Of a stretch of 64,000 nt of DNA, positions 39,647 through 51,121 are shown one piece after another (positions within the stretch are counted from its first letter, which is position 1; every line of letters starts with the position of its first letter). The translations under genes and the position numbers were made by a program. The notes under the pieces are model-generated. The model worked only from the letters and a program-made list of their open reading frames with translations. It was not told the DNA's origin and did not search any database. Where the stretch lies: contig NZ_AHJE01000069.1 of the NCBI RefSeq assembly GCF_000243095.1, forward strand, positions 1 to 64,000, in the 5' to 3' direction. This stretch comes from Cupriavidus basilensis OR16. GTDB taxonomy: Bacteria; Pseudomonadota; Gammaproteobacteria; Burkholderiales; Burkholderiaceae.

Positions 39647-40604
39647 ACAAGGCCACCGATGGCACTGGCCACCCGCAGGCGGCCAGCACCTCGCCGGCCC
39701 GGCGCCAGTTGCTCACCGGCGTTGCCCTGCTGGTGCTCGGCCAATGGATCCTCAGCCTGCTGGACGCCAGCAGCAAGACGCTGACCCAGCAGGGCCTGCC
39801 GGTGGTCGGCGTAGCCTGGGTACGCTACGTGGGCCACGTGGCCGCCATTTTCCTGCTGTTGGGGCCGGCGCGTTTCCGCCAGCAATGGCGCCCCGTGAAA
39901 CCGGGCCTGCAATGGTTGCGTGGCGGGATGATGCTGGTTTCGACGCTGGTGTTCTTCAGCGTGCTCAAGCTGATGCCGCTGGCCGAGGCCACGGCGCTCA
40001 ACTTCTGCGCGCCGTTGTTCGTGGTCGCGCTGTCGCCGTGGCTGCTGGGCGAGCGGCCCAGCGCGCATGCGCGCGTCAGCCGCTGGAGCGGTGTGGCGAT
40101 CGGCTTTGCCGGCATGCTGGTCGTGGTGCGCCGGGCGGCGAGCTGAGCGGGGCCGGCATCGCGCTGGGCCTGCTGTCCGCCATGGTATTCGCGCTCATGC
40201 AGATGCTGACGCGGCGCATCGCCGCGCATGACGCGCCCATGACCACCTTGATCCAGAGCGGCTTTACCGGCGCGGCGCTAACCACCCTGCTGGTGCCCTT
40301 CTTCTGGTTCGATGCGGCGCCCACGCCCCTGCAAGCCTTGCTGCTGCTGAGCACCGGCATCACCGGCTCGATTGGGCACTATTTTGTGATTCGCGCGTTT
40401 CAATATGCGGATGCTTCATTCCTCAGCCCCTTCCTCTACCTGCAGATCCTGTCGGCGACGGCCATCGGCTACCTGGCGTTCGGCCAGTTACCGGACTGGA
40501 TCACCGCGCTGGGCGTGGCAGTGATCTGCATGGGCGGCCTGTGCGTGGCGGGAGGGGAATCAGCGCTGCGCGCGGTCGCTCGCCGGCTGGCGCACGCGGG
40601 GTGA
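39643..40604 (+). pseudogene. EamA/DMT-family permease, frame broken by a missing base
   Basis: About 320 residues and ten membrane helices in total. The first EamA half (LLDASSKTLTQQGLPVVGVA; LAEATALNFCAPLFVVALSP) runs to GFAGMLVVVR. At about 40130 one C appears to be missing from CGCC(C)GGGCGG, which introduces a stop, and the second half (GLLSAMVFALMQMLTRRIAA; STGITGSIGHYFVIRAFQYA) continues in the next frame to 40604. Substrate unknown; likely an amino acid or metabolite exporter. It starts within the nnr stop. Confidence 0.85.
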
Positions 40605-40841
40605 TGTAAGAACAACGCCGATAGCGGGGACGAATGCGCCCGGCGAGGGATCCCCCCATAAGCACTAATGCCGACTTTTGCCGCCAAAACGCCGAGTCGT
40701 GCCAGAGGGGCGCGTTATACTTGACGGGATCCCGACGGTCGGACAGGGCCAGCCAGGCTGGCTGCCAGGGAGCATTGATTTCGAGCCGAAAAACCTAGCT
40801 TGACACGGTATTTCCGCTGTCCTTCAGAGAATTCCATACGC

Positions 40842-42452
<1,611 letters not shown>

Positions 42453-42464
42453 CGCGGCGTTTTA

Positions 42465-43163
42465 CTAAACCGGCGCGGTCATCCACTCGTCGCTGGCAAC
42501 CCGGCCGGCTTCGATGGTCAGGATGCGCCCGCAGCGAGCCGCCACCGAGCGATCGTGCGTGACCAGCACCAGGGTGGAACCGGCATCGCGGTTCAGCTCG
42601 AACATCAACGCGATCACGGCCTCGCCAGTCGCCGTATCCAGGCTGCCGGTGGGCTCGTCGGCAAAGAGGATGTCGGGGCGGGCCACAAACGCCCGCGCCA
42701 GCGCCACGCGCTGCTGCTCGCCGCCGGAGAGCGTGCGCGGATAGTGTGAAAGGCGCCCGCTCAGCCCCACGCGGGCCAGCATGTCGGCGGCGCGCTCGCG
42801 CACGCCCGCGGTCTCTCCGCGCAACTCCAGTGGCAGCATGACGTTTTCCAGGGCGCTCAGGTGCCCGACCAGCTGGAACGACTGGAACACAAAGCCCACA
42901 TGGCGCCCGCGCTGCGCGGCCCGCTGGTCTTCATCGAGCTGGAACAGGTCCTGCCCGTTGAGCTTGACGGTGCCCGTGGTGGGCAGGTCCAGGCCGGCCA
43001 GCAAGCCCAGCAGGGTTGACTTGCCCGAGCCGGATGCGCCGACAATGGCCAGTGTTTCGCCGGGCGTGACGGAAAACGACACGTCGTGCAAAATCGTCAG
43101 CGAACCTGTCGTGTCGGCTACGGTCTTTCCTAATGACTCGACTGCAAGAATGGATGAAGACAT
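42465..43163 (-). CDS. ABC transporter ATP-binding protein, LolD/YbbA type
   Basis: 232 residues from ATG 43163. Walker A GASGSGKST, Q loop FQSFQLVGHLSALENVMLP, signature LSGGEQQR, Walker B ILFADEPTGSLD and the H loop VTHD are all present. The insertion pattern matches the MacB/LolD class; E. coli YbbA, also next to TesA, is the nearest parallel. No permease gene is adjacent. Its start codon overlaps the start codon of tesA on the other strand by two bases (CATG at 43161-43164), so each promoter must lie inside the other gene. Confidence 0.9.
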   Translation of the reverse strand: MSSSILAVESLGKTVADTTGSLTILHDVSFSVTPGETLAIVGASGSGKSTLLGLLAGLDLPTTGTVKLNGQDLFQLDEDQRAAQRGRHVGFVFQSFQLVGHLSALENVMLPLELRGETAGVRERAADMLARVGLSGRLSHYPRTLSGGEQQRVALARAFVARPDILFADEPTGSLDTATGEAVIALMFELNRDAGSTLVLVTHDRSVAARCGRILTIEAGRVASDEWMTAPV

Positions 43164-43833
43164 GAGCAAGAAGTTCTGGTGCGGTTGGCGAAAGCTGGCG
43201 CTGGCGGCGTGCGTGACCACGCTGCTGCCTGCAACGGCGTCGATGGCGCGTGCGGCGGCGCCCGCCATCCTGGTGCTGGGCGACAGCCTGTCCGCGGAGT
43301 ATGGCCTGGCCCGCGATACAGGCTGGGTCAAGCTGATGGAGACGCGGCTGCGGACGGAGCGTTTCGATTATAGCGTCGTGAATGCCAGCATCAGCGGCGA
43401 GACCACGGTGGGCGGCAAGACACGCCTGCCCGACCTGCTGGCAAGGCACCACCCGGCCGTGGTCATCGTGGAGCTGGGCGCCAACGATGCCTTGCGCGGG
43501 CTGCCGCTGCAGGCCACCGAGGCCAACCTGCGCGGCATCGTCGCCAGCGCGCAGCAGGCCAAGGCCAGCGTGCTGCTGGTGGGGATGCGGATCCCGCCCA
43601 ATTACGGGGTGGACTACACCGAGCGGTTCTTCTCGCTCTACCCCAAGGTGGCCGGCGAGTACAAGGTCCCGCTCGTGCCCTTCCTGCTGGAGCAGGTGAT
43701 TGCCAGGCCAGAGTGGTTCCAGGCGGACCGCATCCATCCCACGGCGCAGGCGCAGGGCACGCTGCTCGATACCGTCTGGCCGCAGCTCAAGCCCTTGCTG
43801 AAGGCGCCGGCGGCCAAGATAGCTAACCGCTAA
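43162..43833 (+). CDS. tesA: GDSL-family arylesterase/lysophospholipase (TesA type)
   Basis: 223 residues. Signal peptide ends near ARAAAP (about residue 33). Catalytic Ser42 in VLGDSLSAEYG, the oxyanion motif VIVELGANDALRG, and Asp189/His192 in DRIHPTAQ make a complete SGNH hydrolase. It acts in the periplasm on acyl esters or thioesters. An ATG at 43150 is an alternative start but would lengthen the overlap with the divergent ABC gene. It ends before a strong terminator. Confidence 0.9.
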   Translation: MSKKFWCGWRKLALAACVTTLLPATASMARAAAPAILVLGDSLSAEYGLARDTGWVKLMETRLRTERFDYSVVNASISGETTVGGKTRLPDLLARHHPAVVIVELGANDALRGLPLQATEANLRGIVASAQQAKASVLLVGMRIPPNYGVDYTERFFSLYPKVAGEYKVPLVPFLLEQVIARPEWFQADRIHPTAQAQGTLLDTVWPQLKPLLKAPAAKIANR

Positions 43834-43847
43834 TTGTCCGCGGCTTT

Positions 43848-43891
43848 GCCGTAAAGAGAAAGGCGCCCGAAGGCGCCTTTCTCTTTACGGC
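43848..43891. terminator. Very strong bidirectional terminator hairpin
   Basis: A perfect 20-base-pair inverted repeat (43848-43867 with 43872-43891) with loop CGAA, lying between the convergent tesA and ppiD genes. The arms contain AAAGAGAAAGGCGCC and its complement, so it can end transcription from both sides. Confidence 0.85.
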
Positions 43892-43905
43892 TGCGAGCAG
43901 CAGTA

Positions 43906-45876
43906 TTACTGCGCGCCAGCGCCGCTGGCCGGACCCGCTTGCGTGGTGGTAGCGGGCTTGAGCAGCTTCACCTTGGCCCGGTCCTTCAGGCTTTCGTAGA
44001 AGGCCTCCAGCTGGCTCTGGCCGAGCATCTGGCCCAGTTGCTGCGCCTCGCCCTGGCGTTGCGCGGCATCCGCCTGCGCCGGTTGGCTGACCTTGCCGAT
44101 GCGATAGATCGCGTAGCCGTCGGCGCCCAGGTCCACGCCGACATACGCGGGCAGCTTGGCGGTATCGGCACGCATCACGGCTTCGACCGCCTTCGGTGCC
44201 AGGCCATCGGCCTTGGCGCGCGAGACCGTTACCGGCGCGCCGAAGCCGTCAGCGGCGCCGCTCTTCTTCAGTGCATCGAGACGTTCCGCGCCCGCCTTGG
44301 CGGCAAGCTCGGCAGCCTGCTGCGCGATATAGCCTTCACGCACCTTGGCCTGCACGTCTTCGAACTTGCGCACCGTGGCCGGGCGGTAGTCGACGATGCG
44401 CGCCGCCACCAGCGTGGTGGGGCCAACCTGCACGGCCTCGGTGTTGCGCTTGTTCTTGACGGAGTCGTCGCTGAACAGCGCCTTGAGCAGCTTCTCGTTA
44501 TTGAGCGGGTTTTGCGCGCCCAGGGCCGGGTTCGGCTGGCGGGTCACGTTGTCGGCGCTCTGGATCGTCAGCTTGAACTTGTCGGCGGCCGGCTTGAGGC
44601 TGTCGGACTGCTCATAGACCGTATTTCCAAACGTGTCGGCCAGCTCGGTGTACTTCTTGGCGGCGAGCTGCTTGCGCAACTCTACTTCCAGTTCGGTGCG
44701 GACCTGGTCAAGCGGCTTGGTCTCGGCCGGCTTGATGCCGGTGAGCTTGATGATGTGATAGCCGTAGTCGGTCTCGACCACGTCGCTGATCTGGCCATCC
44801 TTGAGCGCGTACATCGCGTCTTCGAACGGCTTGACCAGCGCGCCACGGCCCATGAAGCCGAGGTCGCCGCCCTTCTCCGCCGAACCCGGGTCCTGCGACT
44901 GCTTGCGGGCCACGTCGGCAAACGTCTCGGGATGCTTGCGCAGGTCCTCGAGCAGCTTGGTGGCTTTTTCCTTGGCAGCCTGGCGCTCTGCGGCCGGGGC
45001 TTCCTTGGGCGAGCCAATCAGGATATGGCTGGCGCGGCGCTGCTTATGGCTGGCGCGGCGCTGCTCGTCGGTACGAAAGCGCGCGATATTGCTGTCGTAA
45101 TAGGACTTGAGCTCTTCGGGCGTGACCGGCGTCGATGCGGCCAATGCGTCGGCCGATAGCACCAGATATTCGACCTTGGCTTGCTCGGGCACCGAGAACG
45201 TTGCCTTGTGGCTTTCGTAGTACGCCTTCAGCGCGGCGTCATCCGGATTGACCTTGGCGATGAAATCGGCCGGCTTGATCTGCAGCGCCTGCACGTCGCG
45301 CTGCTGGTCGCGAATGGCGATCAGGCGGTCCAGCAAGGACTTCGGCACGAAGGCGGTAGCGCCAACGGAATTACCAAGCTGCTGCGTGGCCAGGTCGAAA
45401 CGCATGCGCGCATCGAACTGCTCGGGCGTCATGCCTTGCTGGGCCAGCAGGCCGACATAGGCCTTGTCGTCGATCGTGCCGTCTTTCTTCTTCGGCAACT
45501 GGGCGATGGCGGGAATGCTGCTGATCGTCTCGAGCAGGCGTTCGTTGGAAACGGTCAGGTGTTTCTTGGCCACCTCATCCGCCACCACGCGCTGCAGGAT
45601 CAGCTGGTCGAGCACCTGCTGACGTGCCTGCGCGCCCTCGAACTGGCGCGGGTCGTAGTTCGTGCCAAGCATCTGGCGCATGCGCTCGCTCTGGTCACGC
45701 ACCACGTTATCCACTTCTTGCGCCGTGATGGCGCGGCCGTCGACCTTGGCAAGGTCGTGCGAGCTGTCCATGAAACGCGAGTAGCTCTCCACGCCGAAGA
45801 ACACGAACGACGGGAAGACAAGCACCAGCAGCAGCAAAAGCATCAAGCGCCGGTTGTTGCGTACGAAATCAAGCAT
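43906..45876 (-). CDS. ppiD: Periplasmic chaperone/peptidyl-prolyl isomerase PpiD
   Basis: 656 residues: a membrane anchor at about 12-30, a SurA-like N-terminal chaperone part, and a parvulin domain around residues 280-380 (SHILIGSPKEAP, DPGSAEKGGDLGFMGRGALV, TDYGYHIIKLTGI). It helps outer membrane proteins fold at the periplasmic side of the inner membrane. A perfect 21-base tandem duplication at 45024-45065 repeats QRRASH(K) just before the parvulin domain, adding seven residues not expected in the family. Lies downstream of tRNA-Val and tRNA-Asp as in related genomes. Confidence 0.93.
   Translation of the reverse strand: MLDFVRNNRRLMLLLLLVLVFPSFVFFGVESYSRFMDSSHDLAKVDGRAITAQEVDNVVRDQSERMRQMLGTNYDPRQFEGAQARQQVLDQLILQRVVADEVAKKHLTVSNERLLETISSIPAIAQLPKKKDGTIDDKAYVGLLAQQGMTPEQFDARMRFDLATQQLGNSVGATAFVPKSLLDRLIAIRDQQRDVQALQIKPADFIAKVNPDDAALKAYYESHKATFSVPEQAKVEYLVLSADALAASTPVTPEELKSYYDSNIARFRTDEQRRASHKQRRASHILIGSPKEAPAAERQAAKEKATKLLEDLRKHPETFADVARKQSQDPGSAEKGGDLGFMGRGALVKPFEDAMYALKDGQISDVVETDYGYHIIKLTGIKPAETKPLDQVRTELEVELRKQLAAKKYTELADTFGNTVYEQSDSLKPAADKFKLTIQSADNVTRQPNPALGAQNPLNNEKLLKALFSDDSVKNKRNTEAVQVGPTTLVAARIVDYRPATVRKFEDVQAKVREGYIAQQAAELAAKAGAERLDALKKSGAADGFGAPVTVSRAKADGLAPKAVEAVMRADTAKLPAYVGVDLGADGYAIYRIGKVSQPAQADAAQRQGEAQQLGQMLGQSQLEAFYESLKDRAKVKLLKPATTTQAGPASGAGAQ
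45024..45065. repeat. 21-base tandem duplication within ppiD
   Basis: TATGGCTGGCGCGGCGCTGC plus T occurs twice head to tail (45024-45044 and 45045-45065) without a mismatch, keeping the frame and duplicating the QRRASH segment. Confidence 0.95.
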
Positions 45877-46080
45877 GCTGACTCAGGAAAAGGGTTGTAC
45901 GAACGGCAAACTCCGGGATTCTATCAGGAGCGGCAGGCTTCACGCGATTTGCTGCCCTGCGGCGCAATTGGCGAGCTATATCTGCCCTTGCCAGGCGGGT
46001 GGTCCGGGGCACTGCAAACCGGAGCCGGTTCGATCAAAAACGGAGAGCGGAATTGGTAAAGCAATGAGAAACGCAAAAAG

Positions 46081-46108
46081 CAAAACGGGCCACTAAGGGC
46101 CCGTTTTG
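46081..46108 (-). terminator. Terminator after the tRNA pair
   Basis: Stem CAAAACGGGC / GCCCGTTTTG with a short loop, directly downstream of tRNA-Asp on the minus strand, ending in a T-rich arm. Confidence 0.75.
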
Positions 46109-46121
46109 CTGACTGCTTGTT

Positions 46122-46198
46122 TGGCGGAGTGGACGGGACTCGAACCCGCGACCCCCGGCGTGACAGGCCGGTATTCTAACCAACTGAACTACCACTCC
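46122..46198 (-). tRNA. tRNA-Asp (anticodon GTC)
   Basis: Seventy-seven bases folding as a cloverleaf: acceptor GGAGTGG with CCACTCC, D arm AGTTCAGTTGGTTAGA, anticodon loop CCTGTCACG, T arm GGGTTCGAGTCCC, and CCA encoded at the 3' end. Second of two tRNAs transcribed toward ppiD. Confidence 0.97.
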
Positions 46199-46254
46199 TG
46201 AATGGTTGCTACAGGATGCATCGGTGTGTCGGGCTTGTCTTGCGGCAGGAGCGA

Positions 46255-46330
46255 TGGTGGGTGCTGAGGGGCTCGAACCCCCGACCTACGCCTTGTAAGG
46301 GCGCCGCTCTACCAACTGAGCTAAGCACCC
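46255..46330 (-). tRNA. tRNA-Val (anticodon TAC)
   Basis: Seventy-six bases: acceptor GGGTGCT with AGCACCC, D arm AGCTCAGTTGGTAGAGC, anticodon loop with TAC, T arm GGGTTCGAGCCCC, and an encoded CCA. First of the pair; 56 bases separate it from tRNA-Asp. Confidence 0.97.
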
Positions 46331-46418
46331 GCTCGTACCGCAGCCGCACTGCATGCTGCAAGCATCGCCGCGCACATATCAGAGTAATTACTGCTGTTTG
46401 CGTTGCGAGGGCGCAAGT

Positions 46419-46445
46419 GTAATACAGCCCCTGGCGTTTTGCCAA
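46419..46445 (-). promoter_or_regulatory. Candidate promoter of the tRNA-Val/tRNA-Asp unit
   Basis: TTGGCA (46445-46440) and TATTAC (46424-46419) on the minus strand, about 90 bases before tRNA-Val. The spacer is 15 bases, short, so the exact -10 is uncertain. The remaining sequence between tRNA-Val and lon shows no gene. Confidence 0.4.
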
Positions 46446-46527
46446 GTATTCTTCGCGGGCATTTTTACAGACCGGGAAATGCACCTGCAAGCTGCGCAAA
46501 GTGATGCGGAACAGCAAGGCGGAATAG

Positions 46528-46560
46528 AAAAACGCCGCGGGGGACCCCCGCGGCGTTTTT
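46528..46560 (-). terminator. lon terminator
   Basis: Near-perfect inverted repeat with arms AAAAACGCCGCGGGG and its complement around a tiny centre, ending in TTTTT on both strands; 43 bases after the lon stop. Confidence 0.85.
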
Positions 46561-46602
46561 CATGCGCTGCCAGGAAACTACGGCAGCATCAGCGAGACAT
46601 CA

Positions 46603-48631
<2,029 letters not shown>

Positions 48632-48656
48632 TTTCCCCAGTCAGTCATTTAGGCGT

Positions 48657-48684
48657 AAATTGGGTCTCATGAATCGATTGCAAG
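48657..48684 (-). promoter_or_regulatory. Sigma-32-like promoter of lon
   Basis: On the minus strand CTTGCAA (48684-48678) and CCCAATTT (48664-48657) are 13 bases apart, close to the heat-shock pattern CTTGAAA and CCCCATNT. It lies 26 bases before the lon start, a plausible leader length. Confidence 0.5.
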
Positions 48685-48796
48685 ACATCCTTTGCACGCG
48701 ATTCGATGCTAGTTGCAAAATGCTGCTCCCCGCACTTGCTAGACCCGTCCAAACAGCATACCCCCGTTTCCTCCCCTTCGTTTTACGAAAATGAAG

Positions 48797-48827
48797 AAAA
48801 AAAGCCGCTCGCTTTTCGCGAACGGCC
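48797..48827 (-). terminator. clpX terminator
   Basis: Stem GCCGTTCGC / GCGAGCGGC with one internal mismatch, followed on the minus strand by seven T. It separates clpX from lon. Confidence 0.8.
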
Positions 48828-48877
48828 TCTCAGGACTCGCTGCCGGCCTGGCATCTACATAGGCGCCGGCGTTCGCG

Positions 48878-50152
48878 TCAGTTCGAACCCGCCACCTTAG
48901 GCTGTTCCTCGTACATCAGCAGCGGCGGAGCGTCCCCGGTAATGGTGTTCTCATCGATCACCACCTTTTGCACGCCCTTGTAGTTTGGCAGGTCGTACAT
49001 CACATCCATCAGCGACTGTTCGAGTATCGAACGCAGGCCACGCGCCCCGGTCTTGCGGCGGATTGCCTTGCGGGCAATCGCGGAGAGCGCGGCCGGGCGG
49101 ATTTCCAGCTCAACGCCTTCCATCGCCAGCAGCTTCTGGTACTGCTTGATCAGCGCGTTCTTCGGCTCGACCAGGATCTGCATGAGCGCGGCTTCGTCCA
49201 GCTTTGCCAGCGTGGCCACTACCGGGAGGCGGCCGATCAGTTCCGGGATCAACCCGAACTTGATCAGGTCTTCCGGCTCGACCTGCGGCAGCACTTCGCT
49301 GGCCTCGCGCTCTTCCTTGCTCTGCACCTGCGCGGCAAAACCGATACCGGTCTTGTCCGAACGCTGCATGATGACCTTTTCGAGGCCGTCGAACGCACCG
49401 CCGCAGATAAACAGGATGTTGGTAGTATCCACCTGCAGGAAGTCCTGGTTCGGGTGCTTGCGCCCGCCTTGCGGGGGCACCGAAGCCATGGTGCCTTCGA
49501 CCAGCTTCAGCAGGGCCTGCTGCACGCCCTCACCGGAGACATCGCGGGTGATGGACGGGTTGTCGGATTTGCGCGAGATCTTGTCGATCTCATCAATGTA
49601 GACGATGCCGCGCTGTGCCTTTTCCACCTCGTAGTTGCAGTTCTGCAGCAACTTCTGGATGATGTTTTCCACGTCCTCGCCGACATAGCCGGCTTCGGTC
49701 AGCGTGGTGGCATCGGCGATCACGAACGGCACATTGAGCAGGCGCGCCAGCGTTTGCGCCAGCAGCGTCTTGCCCGAACCCGTGGGGCCGATCAGCAGGA
49801 TGTTGCTCTTGGACAACTCGACGTCGTCCTTCTTGCCGAGGTGCTTCAGGCGCTTGTAGTGGTTGTACACCGCTACGGCCAGGATCTTCTTGGCCTGCTC
49901 CTGCCCGATCACGTACTGATCCAGGCTTTCGCGGATCTCGTGCGGGGTGGGAAGATCGGACTTGGCCGAGGCGCCGGCATCCTTGTCGGATGCAGCGGCC
50001 TCGTCGCGGATGATCTCGTTGCACAGGTCGATGCATTCGTCGCAAATGAACACCGACGGGCCCGCGATGAGCTTCTTTACCTCGTGCTGGCTCTTGCCGC
50101 AGAACGAGCAGTAAAGGAGCTTCTCGCTGGATGAACCTTTTTTATCCGCCAT
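48878..50152 (-). CDS. clpX: ATP-dependent Clp protease ATP-binding subunit ClpX
   Basis: 424 residues, complete. The zinc-binding domain has Cys15, Cys18, Cys37 and Cys40; Walker A GPTGSGKT is near 122-129, Walker B IVYIDEIDK near 185, and the pore and sensor regions (GYVGEDVEN, IPELIGRLPV, RKTGARGLRSI) are intact. It unfolds tagged proteins and feeds them to ClpP, encoded 245 bases upstream. A hairpin and a terminator lie between the two genes, so part of clpX expression must come from read-through or its own promoter. Confidence 0.97.
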   Translation of the reverse strand: MADKKGSSSEKLLYCSFCGKSQHEVKKLIAGPSVFICDECIDLCNEIIRDEAAASDKDAGASAKSDLPTPHEIRESLDQYVIGQEQAKKILAVAVYNHYKRLKHLGKKDDVELSKSNILLIGPTGSGKTLLAQTLARLLNVPFVIADATTLTEAGYVGEDVENIIQKLLQNCNYEVEKAQRGIVYIDEIDKISRKSDNPSITRDVSGEGVQQALLKLVEGTMASVPPQGGRKHPNQDFLQVDTTNILFICGGAFDGLEKVIMQRSDKTGIGFAAQVQSKEEREASEVLPQVEPEDLIKFGLIPELIGRLPVVATLAKLDEAALMQILVEPKNALIKQYQKLLAMEGVELEIRPAALSAIARKAIRRKTGARGLRSILEQSLMDVMYDLPNYKGVQKVVIDENTITGDAPPLLMYEEQPKVAGSN

Positions 50153-50276
50153 AGGAATCAGTCACATTAGCAGTGTGCGTGCCGCAGTGCCGGAGCGCTG
50201 CGGGGATACGCTTCAAACGCATCATACGCCAAAAAAATGGCGCGGCGGGTAGACCCCCACGCTGTGGGGCAAAAGC

Positions 50277-50302
50277 AAAAAACGAGGCACAAGGCCTCGT
50301 TT
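50277..50302 (-). terminator. Terminator between clpP and clpX
   Basis: Stem AAACGAGGC / GCCTCGTTT with loop of five; on the minus strand it ends in a T-run. It follows clpP and would limit read-through into clpX. Confidence 0.75.
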
Positions 50303-50325
50303 CTGTATAGCCTTCTTCGTTGCGG

Positions 50326-50358
50326 CCGGGCGGCGATACCCGGAGTATCGCCACCCGG
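50326..50358. repeat. Long inverted repeat just after clpP
   Basis: A 14-base-pair stem with one mismatch (CCGGGCGGCGATAC pairing with GTATCGCCACCCGG) and a five-base loop, 40 bases after the clpP stop. It lacks a U-run, so it may protect the clpP mRNA 3' end rather than terminate. Confidence 0.6.
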
Positions 50359-50397
50359 CCCCGGCCCGGCCCGCCTTGCGGCAGCCGGGCCGGTCTG

Positions 50398-51048
50398 TCA
50401 GGCACGGCGGGTGAGCACCTTGTCGATCAGGCCGTAGTCCACTGCCTGGTCGCCGCTCATGAAGTTGTCGCGATCGGTATCGCGGGCAATCTTCTCGACC
50501 GGCTGGCCGGTGACTTCCGACAGGATCGTGTTGAGCCGCTCGCGCAGGTACAGGATCTCGCGGGCCTGGATCTCGATGTCCGAGGCCTGGCCGCGCGCGC
50601 CGCCCAGCGGCTGGTGGATCATGATGCGCGAGTTGGGCAGCGCCGAACGCTTGCCCTTGGCGCCAGCCGACAGCAGGAATGCACCCATGCTGGCTGCCAT
50701 GCCCATGCACAGCGTGGCCACGTCCGGCTTGACGAATTGCATGGTGTCGTAGATGGCGAGGCCAGCCGACACCGAGCCACCCGGCGAGTTGATGTAGAGC
50801 GAGATGTCCTTGTCGGGATTCTCGCTTTCCAGGAACAGCAACTGGGCGACCACCAGGTTAGCGGTCTGGTCGTTGACTTCGCCGACCATGAAAATCAAAC
50901 GCTCCTTCAACAGGCGCGAATAGATGTCATAGGCGCGCTCGCCCCGACCGGACTGCTCAACCACCATCGGCACCAGCCCCAGTCCCTGCGTTTCCAGGGC
51001 GGAGGCCTGCGTGGTGGCCAGACGGTCAAGCAAATCATTGCGGGTCAT
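50398..51048 (-). CDS. clpP: ATP-dependent Clp protease proteolytic subunit ClpP
   Basis: 216 residues from ATG 51048, which has AGGAGA at a good distance; the longer open frame to 51099 is not used. Catalytic Ser120 (GMAASMGAFLL) and His145 (RIMIHQPLGG) are present with the conserved SLYINSPGGSV. It forms the tetradecameric chamber served by ClpX. Seventy-three bases separate it from the tig stop, consistent with a tig-clpP operon. Confidence 0.97.
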   Translation of the reverse strand: MTRNDLLDRLATTQASALETQGLGLVPMVVEQSGRGERAYDIYSRLLKERLIFMVGEVNDQTANLVVAQLLFLESENPDKDISLYINSPGGSVSAGLAIYDTMQFVKPDVATLCMGMAASMGAFLLSAGAKGKRSALPNSRIMIHQPLGGARGQASDIEIQAREILYLRERLNTILSEVTGQPVEKIARDTDRDNFMSGDQAVDYGLIDKVLTRRA

Positions 51049-51121
51049 GCAAGTTCTCCTGGAGTTCGGTAAGAGACAAGGCTGCGGCCGGCGCGCCATG
51101 CGCTCCGGCCACGGGCCAGGC

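Noticed and set aside
46122..46330. tRNA genes as an integration site for a genomic island
   Set aside because: No integrase, no repeated tRNA 3' end and no change of gene style next to them; the neighbours are conserved housekeeping genes.
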